This document shows, one piece after another, positions 56,020 to 64,000 of a stretch of 64,000 bases of DNA (position 1 is the stretch's first letter; each line of letters begins with the position of its first letter). This stretch comes from Cunninghamia lanceolata. Lineage: Eukaryota > Streptophyta > Pinopsida > Cupressales > Cupressaceae. A program made the translations under genes and the position numbers. The stretch spans positions 4,898,001 through 4,962,000 of the forward strand of contig BSBN01000047.1 in NCBI GenBank assembly GCA_027924645.1, written 5' to 3'. Under the pieces are notes generated by a model. The model was not told the origin of the DNA. It worked only from the letters and a program-made list of their open reading frames with translations, and searched no databases.

Positions 56020-57485
56020 TGATGTAGAGTGGCACAAGGGAAGCAACAACACAATGTTTACTATTCTCCTTTGCCCACTCACCTACTCACCTAGTCTTCA
56101 ACCAACCAACCAAAGGCACATTCAAGGGTATATGAAGGGTTTGATATCCTAGTGATGACTCAAACTTCAAGTCTTCTCCCACACCTTAAGACAGATCAAT
56201 AAACACTTTCCATGCAATTGGTTTGATCCCCAACTTCCCAAAACTCTCCTACCTCTACTTTGACTAGTAAAGCTACTAGCCCTCCAAACCTAGTTTTCTC
56301 AACACAACTTGACAAAATCCCAAATGGCCAGGCAAGTAAATGATGGCTTTAGATACCCTTTAAGGGACCCTATCAAACTTCCAAGTCTCATGTTCCAACT
56401 CTACTCCAGCAACTCAGAACACTCACTAGGTCTCTAGGCCTAATTGATTAGTTCAGGGCTAGGTTACAAAGTAAGTGATCAATTTTGGGTGCATAGATCA
56501 GGGACAAGAATTTGGAACACTCCTACCATGCCCAAACAACACAAAACCACCATCTATTCACTCACCCTATCAGGGTTTTGTCTTCTACAACAGCAAATTG
56601 CATAAAATAGGCCAAATACATGGTAATACTTGACCTAGGGCATCACCTTAAAATTCAAAAATAGCCTTTCCCCACCAAATGCTTTTGGAATCCTATAGAG
56701 TACATCCCTAGCCTACATTTCACCAGTTTTCATGAATTTTCACTGGTGGGAATACATTCTAAGGCCGGGTTTATATGACAAACCCTAGAAAATGGGGTTT
56801 CTAGACCAGTTTTGAAAGAAAATTCAATAACTTTTGACTTTGACCACTTCAAGACCTCAAACTAGTTGCGTTCGAACCCTAACTTAGTCTAGTTTTAGGA
56901 AAAGTACATTTGCTCACCTGGCCAATCCATACAGGTCATACATAGCAAGAAAAATAGGGAAAAAGTGATTGTTTTTATTGTTTGAATGCCCAAAACTCCA
57001 TACCAGACCTCCTCTGTCGTATAGGAGTGAAATCACAATCATATCAACTGATCCAAGTCAGTGTGCAACTTCTCCAAATAGTTTCAACTATCCAAAATGG
57101 AGTTGCAACCTGTCAATGTGTCATCGACACTATTGACAACATTGGACACTATGGTATTTTTTGCATTTACACAAGGATGGTGATTTGTTTTGCTTGTCCA
57201 ATGGAATCAACCCACCATCATACTCCCTAAAACATGTTAAAACACAAAACTAACAAATAAACTCAAGAAATCATCCTTAGATCTACTAGGCACAACTAGG
57301 GTCCAAATGGACTAAGAGTGTCTTGAGGTTTATATGATTACCCCAAGCCTCTTGACCATACAAAAGGACCTTACAATAATGGCCAAAAAGCCTTATTACC
57401 AAACATACATTGAACAAAACCAAAACTTATGAAAAATGCATCCAAATACTTGAGGTGTCAAACTGCTCCTAGGTGCCCTGCACCA
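56020..57485 (-). repeat. 5' LTR of the chromovirus (1466 bp)
   Basis: Intact LTR, TGATGTAGAG to CTGCACCA on the plus strand. It contains the uninterrupted G1 target (AAGCTACTAGCCC). Confidence 0.95.
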
Positions 57486-60400
57486 CTTCAACATTTGCTT
57501 CATCCACAATACTTGAGTACAATTACTTGCTGATGCTATATACTCTACCTCTACAATAGACAGAGATATTGCCTCCTACTTTTTTCTCAACCAAGAAACC
57601 AATCTCTTTCCCAAGAAAAAGGCACCACCACTAGTACTCTTCATGTCATCCACATTACCTGCCCAATCAGCATCTGTATATGCATGAAGAGTGAAATCAT
57701 CATCCTTAGGATACTATAATCCATAATCAGATGTTCCCTTAAGATATCTAAAAATTCTTTTGACTGCTACAACATGAGATTCTCTAGGATCAGCTTGAAA
57801 TCTAGCAACAAGTCCAACTGCATTAATAATATCAGGTCTGGTATGAGTCAGATAAAGCAGTCCTCTAATCATTGATCTATACCTTTTTTGATATGCCTTA
57901 GGGGAATCATCATCTTTAATCAACTTGAATCTAGTTATCATAGGAGTGCTCATTGGTTTTGAATCCTCCATTCCAAACTTTCTCAACAAATCTTTTACAT
58001 ACTTGGACTGAGATATGAAGATGCCCTTATCTGACTGAATGATTTGTAGACCCAAGAAGAAATTCATTTCACCAAGCATGGACATCTCAAATTCACTTTG
58101 CATCTGATCAACAAATATTTTACGCATGCTCTCATTTCCACCAAAGATGATATCATCAACAAATACCTCAACAACCAAGATGTGTTCATGATCAATTTTT
58201 AAATAAAGATTATTGTCAGTTGTGCCTTTGCCAAAACCTAACTTTAGTAGATACTTATCTAATCTTGCATACCAGGCTCTTGAGGCTTGTTTAAGTCCAT
58301 ACAATGCTTTCCTCAACCTACAGATCATATCTCCTTGATCAAACAACTGGAATCCTTCTGGTTTCTCAATGTAGACTTCTTCCAAATCTCCATTTAGGAA
58401 TGCTGACTTGACATCCATTTGGTAAACTTTGAAATCTTTGTAAGCAGCAAAGGCAAGAAATAATCTAACTACTTCTATTCTTGACACTGGAGCAAAAGTT
58501 TCTTCAAAATCAATTCCCTCTACCTGAGAATATCTTTTGCACACCAATCTTGCTTTGTTTCTCACAACTTCACCATCTTCATTCAATTTATTCCAGAAGA
58601 CCCATTTAGCTCCAATTACATTTTTGTTTTCAGGTCTAGGAACAATATCCCAAGTATGATTCTTTTCAATTTGCATTAATTCTTCTTCCATTGCTTTTAC
58701 CCAACTTTCATCATTACAAGCTTCATTCACTGATTTTGGTTCAATCTTTGAAATCAAACAATACTCTTCTTATTCTTTAGCAATTTTTCTTCTAGTTTGA
58801 ACACCTTTATTTCTATCTCCTATGATCTGATCTTCAGAATGATTCAACCTTACATACATGGGAGTTTTAGGATTTTCTTGAACTTCTGATTCTTGAACTC
58901 GTTCCTCAACATTTGCACTAGCTTCTTGAGTCACTAGATTCTCCAGAGCAATCTGAATCTGAGTTTGAACTTGCTTTCCTTCATTTGGACTTTCATTTTG
59001 ATCATCTAATTCATATCCACAAGCCTTGGAAGGCCTCTCTTTGCTTTCATCAACCTTGACATTAGCACTTTCAACAATCCTTTTCAATTTCTTGTTAAAG
59101 CACCGGTATGCCTTGCTTTGGTTAGAATAACCTAGAAATATTCCTTCATCACATCTTGCATCAAACTTGCCTAGATCTTCATCTCTTTTGATATAGCATT
59201 TACTACCAAAAAATCTGAAGTATTTCACTGTAGAAGCATTACCAAACCATAGTTCATAAGGTGTTTTACCAGTATTACCTTTGATCTGCACCCAGTTAAG
59301 AGTGTAGACAACAGTACTCACAGCCTCTCTCCAATAACATGTGGAACATTTTCTTCCATCATCATGGTTCTAGAAGCCTCTTGAATAATCTAGTTCTTCC
59401 TTTCCACAACTCCATTTTGTTGAGGAGTCCTAGGAGCAAATAATTGTCTTCTTATTCCATGCTTTTCACAAAATGCATTAAACTCACCAAAGGTAAACTC
59501 TCCACCGTTGTCAGATCTCAGACACTTTATCTTCACACCAATCTCATTCTCCACCCTAGCCTTGAACACCTTGAATCTGTCAAGAGCCTCTAATTTCTCT
59601 CTCAAGAAAGTGACCCACATCATCTGGGAGTAATCATCAATCAGTAACATAAAGTATATATCTCCTTGCAAACTCCTAAATCTGGCAAGACCACACAAAT
59701 CAGTGTGCACAAATTCTAATACTCCATTTGAAAATTGTTCTTTACTTTTGAAGGTAGCTTTGTTCTGTTTGCCCAATTGACATTCCTTACACATGCTATT
59801 AGCAGGTTTCACAAACTTTGGAAGATCTCTCACAACCTCAGTAGTACTTATCTTGACAATGTTATCAAAGTTTACATGACACATTCTTTTATGCCATAAC
59901 CAACTCTGATCAATCTGAGCAATCAAACAACTTTTACCAGTACCACTTAAATGAAAGATATTACCTCTAGTTTGTGTACTAGATGCAATCTCAATTCCAG
60001 AGCTTCCCAAAATTTTGCATTTTCCATCCTTGAATTGGAGATCATACCCTTTGTCAACCAACTGTCCAACACTAAGAAGATTATGTTTCAACCCTTCTAC
60101 ATACAAAACATCATTAGTGTTATTCTTACCATCAAGAGAGATGGATCCTCTACCATGGATTCTACCAGCTGAATTGTCCCCAAACTTCACAATTCCACCA
60201 TCATATCTTTCCAAACTTACAAACTTACTTTTATCACCAGTCATATGATGAGAACATCCACTGTCAATCACCCATTCATCCTTTTCTTCAACCTGAGCAT
60301 CCAAGGCACTTTCCACATTCACACAACTAGCAAATTCAGTAGGCACCAGATCTTCTTATTTGATAGCAATGAACACCCATTCATTTCTAGAGGTACTTCC

Positions 60401-61357
60401 CATATCAGATTCATCATCTGTGACTCCTTCATTAGCAGCTTCTTGGACATAGTAACACTTCTTCTGAACCCTAGGTCTGTTTGGGTTTGGCTTTGAAACC
60501 CTCTCTGAACATCTTGAAGCAAAATGACCAATCTTATTGCAAGCAAAACATTTGAAAGGAAACTTTCCTTCATACTTACCGGATCCTCTTGGTAATCTTT
60601 TGGCAAAAAGGGCTTCAAGTTCTTCAAGCTCAGATTCATATTCTTCAAGTTCCTTCCTTGCCTTCTCATATCTGGTTAGTCTTCTTGAAGAGCTTTCACT
60701 TGGATCAAATCTTTGCTTCCCAGAAACACTGGCCTTAAATGCAAGTTCTGATTTAGGAAGAGAATCACCAAACTCACTCATTTCAAATGCTGAAAGCTTC
60801 CCAACAAACTGATCCCTTGTAACATTTGTCATAGTCTTGATCTCCTCAATAGTAGCAACTCTGTGCCTGTATGAAGTAGGTAAGGATCTAAACACCTTGC
60901 CAACAATCTCTAATTCTTCTAGTTTTCCACCAACACACCTGATACTGCACACAAGTTCATTCACCTTCTGCATGTAGGAAGTGATGTTTTCATCTTCACT
61001 TATCCTCAAACTTTCATATCTACCCTTCGGGCTCTGTAACTTAGCACATTTGACATATGCATCACCTTCATATAGAGTTTCCAACTTCTTCCAAATTTCA
61101 TGAGCAGTTTTCAATTCCAAGACATTTGCCATTTCTGTATCAGTCAGGGTGCTCAACAATGCTTCTTTAGCCTAAATGTTGTTTTCAGCATCTTTGATTT
61201 CATTTGAAGTTGTAGGACCATTCTACGGATGAGTATACTCATTCTTAGTTATCAACCAATAAGGATCACCCATGCATTGTAAATGACACTCCATGCGATT
61301 CTTCCAAAGAGAGTAATTTGTTCCATCAAATCTCAGACTGTCCTTGTATGTCAACAT
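57486..61357 (-). pseudogene. Copia C gag-pol, main part
   Basis: ATG 61357 (MLTYKDSLRFDGTN) corresponds to the Copia A start. Gag, zinc knuckle CFACNKIGHFASRC (about 60505-60546), protease DSGCSHHMTG, integrase (HTDLCG, SDNGGEF, ERKN), RT (FVDDIIFGG) and part of RNase H are all readable. Breaks: stops near 61225, 61171, 60356 and 59387, a frameshift between 59390 and 59321, stops at 58770 and 57714. The remaining RNase H is at 13529-13809. The protein is clearly diverged from Copia A and B, so C is another family of the same group. Confidence 0.93.
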
Positions 61358-61413
61358 CCAGGATCTCCTCAAGTGGTTAAGCTTCTTTTAGAGGAACTAA
61401 CTCTAATACCAAT

Positions 61414-62752
61414 TGTTGAAATTAGGGAAGACAACTGAGAGGGGGGGATGAATCAGTTGTCAAAAAACTTTAACTTTTTCTGCATTTAATCTTTTTTACC
61501 ACGTATTAAGATATTAATGATATAACCATGAAAACATGAAACAACAACACATGAGCAGAAAACACAATCAACACACATAACACCAAGATTTTTACGTGGA
61601 AACCTGGTTAAGGGAAAAACCACGGTGGGGGTTAACCCACAAGATTTATTCTCTATTAAAAGATTATAAAAATGGGAAGGCACTTGCCTTTAGGCACACT
61701 ACCCAGAGCTCACTACTTAAAGGAGGCTCACTGCCTATAGAAACATTCACATGATTAACACTGAAAGGTTGAACTGAGAAACAACATCTTCTTCATGCCA
61801 AGGATCAGTTCCATTGAAGCTCACAACACCTTTGCTCTACCCCCAGACACTTCCTCACTACCTCCACATCTTCGCTCACACCCACACATTTACACGACTT
61901 CATTACACTTATTTATACAAGACATCAACTTTGGAATGAACATCAAAGTTGGCCTTACAATCATCTATCTGGAACATTTTCCAAGATAGGCGTTACAAGA
62001 AATTACAATCACAAGACTTAAAAGGCTACATGAAAACATTACATTGTCATCCAAACAAAGCTGGGACTCAAATCTTCCTCGAAAAACATGCCATGCTCCA
62101 TACAACTCTTCTTAGATCATCCGCAATATGCACCAAGCATTCGGTCGGCCAAGACTGGAAAGAACAATAACACCCAAGGAGAAATCTTCAACTACGAGCT
62201 CAATCCTCAATGCGGACCACCAACACATTAGGGACACAATCCAAAGACCACCACAAGCACAATGAAATTAATAGAAACAACCACACCACCTCAAATCACC
62301 AGAATCACTTGCACCTTCATACCGGAACTTAAGAACACTGACTGTCATGATTGTCACACTAGAAAGATTGCTTGCGGACCTCCAAACCATGAACCACTTG
62401 AGTTGAGGACACACACCAACATCCCAAACATACCTCTAGATCCGCAGACCATAATATTCCAATGTGGAGCAATCCAGACCAAATTCTTATCACTCTGTTA
62501 CCTCTGAACAACTGCAAAACCTGGTTCTACTCAGATGGCCATAACTTCACTAATGCTCCATGCAGACCTCTCAAATCTTAACTGGAGAAACTTCAGACAA
62601 TCCTCTACAAACCCTTTAATCCGCAGACTCTGATCTTTGTCTCACTGGAAATGCTAAACAATCTACTTTGTTGACTGCACTATCTTCACTGTTTCTGACA
62701 AAGAGATATGTTGACATCAATGACAACACATCATATGCACATATTTGCAACA
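61414..62752 (-). repeat. 5' LTR of Copia C (1339 bp)
   Basis: It pairs with 11834-13173. Minus-strand TATA at 61910-61917. Hairpin 61430-61438 / 61453-61461. The primer site just inside it (about 61396-61413) reads TTGGTATTAGAG on the minus strand, a mutated form of TTGGTATCAGAG. Confidence 0.94.
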
Positions 62753-64000
62753 GGACACACTATTGGGAGATACAGGGTATCTACCAAAATATGCAAACGT
62801 TTCAAAAAAGAAATTGGACATATGGAAAGACTTTCTTGACTTCTCAGATGCCCATGAATGGATAAGGATAATACTAAGCAGAGTACATGATGAGTTTATC
62901 TACCTAGACAAACCCTATATAATAACAAAGGAAGTGATTAGGGCAGTGACAGGGTTTAGTGTTGTAGGGCCCCTACTGGCAATGAAAGATATAAAAACAT
63001 ACCAAGTGAGAGAGCTGACTGGAGCTACAATAGATGGGAGAAACATGCATGTGAAAGACATCACAGATCCAGGGGTAAAATATGCTACAATGGGCATTGC
63101 TTACAAAGCGTATTACACCAACCGGGAGTGTTTGACCATAGCAATTGTAATTCATATGGCCTATCAAATGGTGAAAGAGGGAAAGGATTTTGACCTTTGC
63201 GAGGTGATGTGCCAATAGCTCTTGGAGAACCTGGAAAAGATCAAAGTCTCCAACTACAACTTATGGTATGGTACATTAATCATTTGCCCTACATTTTATT
63301 TCTTGAATGAGCTTCCATGGTATAAAAGAAAGTAATGGCAATAGAATACACCAGTAGGGTTAGAGGTCAAAAGACACATAGCTTAATTTTTTGATACCAA
63401 AGCATATAGTGCCACATATTGGGGGTATTTCAAAACCCTATAGGAAGACATGAGGGAAAGGGGCAGAATCCTTTATGGGATGGGGAAACAATACATAAAA
63501 GACATCACATTTTTGGTTGGTAAGGATTTCACATATATGGAGGTAGTGGAGCAGAGGATAGCATGGATACCTAAGTTGCCCTATGAGATAACCACAACAT
63601 AAGTCAATATTTATGCACAACACTTATTAATCAAACTAAAGGACAAAAGCATGGCGAGATATGACACTTACTTAGAGGTTATGGATAAGAAACACAATAA
63701 GGATGCAGAGGAACATCTGGAAAAGAATAGAGAAATGTTGCATAAACTGAGGAGAGCTCTGGAAAAGGGAACTACTTCAGCTCAAAAGCTGACAACATCA
63801 GCTCCCCTGCCTACTAAAGAGGCTCTAGCAGTAAGGACATCAGAAAGGACAACCTCACAATCACCATCATCCTCTACTGTATCATCTAGAGGAAGAGTAG
63901 TGTCAAAAGTACTATCAGGGATGAAGAGGAACATAGAGGAAAAGTTCCCCAACAGAAACAACAGGAAAAAAGATAGAAAAATGAGGAAATACCAGAGGAA
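62753..64000 (+). pseudogene. ORF X of element E, 3' part (runs off the window)
   Basis: It continues 11833 in frame. The frame is the same to the window end, with stops near 63216, 63333, 63339, 63384, 63441 and 63600. It has a globular N-terminal part (KEVIRAVTGFSVVGPLLAMK, LWYGTLIICPTFYFLNELPW), then YIKDITF...WIPKLPYEITTT, then a Lys/Glu-rich helical part and a Ser/Thr/Arg/Lys-rich tail. The order and the YI..TF ... P.LP/PRYP spacing recall the LTR-encoded protein of G1 (YIQFATFSYMR ... LPRYPTDAIVL). The similarity is weak and read by eye. No known function. Confidence 0.6.

Larger units (their letters stand above)
13810..57485 (-). mobile_element. Chromovirus-type Gypsy retrotransposon, minus strand, split by G1
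   Basis: The left (3') LTR is 13810-14066 plus 50137-51345; the right (5') LTR is 56020-57485. Both total exactly 1466 bp. The body is 51346-56019, and the element is about 7.6 kb without G1. Domain order is gag, zinc knuckle, protease, RT, RNase H, integrase, chromodomain, all on the minus strand. The chromodomain places it among the chromoviruses. The primer site matches initiator Met tRNA. Confidence 0.95.
11834..62752 (-). mobile_element. Copia retrotransposon C, minus strand, split by a nested Gypsy
   Basis: Its LTRs lie at 11834-13173 and 61414-62752. Its body is 13174-13809 plus 57486-61413, about 7.24 kb once the nested chromovirus (13810-57485) and its TSD copy are removed. It has a primer-binding site next to the right (5') LTR, gag-pol on the minus strand from ATG 61357, and a PPT next to the left (3') LTR. 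The LTRs differ at many positions, more than those of any inner element, which fits its older place in the nest. Confidence 0.95.

Noticed and set aside
1..64000. tRNA, rRNA or host exon content
   Set aside because: Nothing was recognised on either strand. Primer-binding sites contain short tRNA-complementary stretches but no tRNA gene.

Overview
The window is plant nuclear repeat DNA: a stack of LTR retrotransposons nested inside one another. No host gene, tRNA, rRNA or CRISPR array is recognised. Ty1/Copia and Ty3/Gypsy polyproteins, initiator-Met-tRNA primer sites, a chromovirus chromodomain and a Tat-type extra RNase H point to a seed plant, and the nesting depth suggests a very large genome. 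The species cannot be read from the sequence.

Layout from outside in, each junction (except the window edges) marked by a 5-bp target-site duplication (TSD). (1) Element E, degenerate and unclassified, lies at 9900-11833 and resumes at 62753-64000. (2) Copia C (minus strand, 11834-62752, TSD GGACA) sits in E. (3) A chromovirus-type Gypsy (minus, 13810-57485, TSD CTTCA) sits in the RNase H region of C. (4) G1 (plus, 14067-50131, TSD GCTAC), a giant Tat-like Gypsy, sits in the 3' LTR of the chromovirus. (5) Copia A (plus, 20394-27479, TSD GGTTC) sits in the 5' LTR of G1, and Copia B (minus, 28575-35610, TSD CCTTC) sits in the gag of G1. To the left is a separate nest: Copia A' (1-3181, cut by the window edge) in the LTR of Copia C' (3182-4394), which sits in the 5' LTR of D (4395-9899), an element with a protease-like ORF but no polymerase.

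The most unusual element is G1. Without its nested guests it is about 21.9 kb, with LTRs of about 6.8 kb. Each LTR carries a complete gene-like unit: a bZIP-site-rich promoter region, a TATA box, a decayed reading frame of about 1,440 codons (globular N-terminus, acidic middle, coiled-coil C-terminus), then a second TATA box that could start the genomic RNA. The internal region reads gag - protease - archaeal-type RNase H - RT - degenerate RNase H - integrase, so the extra RNase H lies before RT instead of after it. Element E carries a reading frame of similar layout.

Nearly all coding regions are broken, mostly by C-to-T changes (CAG to TAG, CAA to TAA, CGA to TGA) as expected from deamination in silenced, methylated DNA. 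Copia A is the freshest: about ten LTR differences in 1.29 kb and one stop in a 1,385-codon frame. The Copia elements share two structures worth testing: a covarying C-loop hairpin near the LTR end, and a 19-of-20-bp hairpin that places the polypurine tract in its loop.
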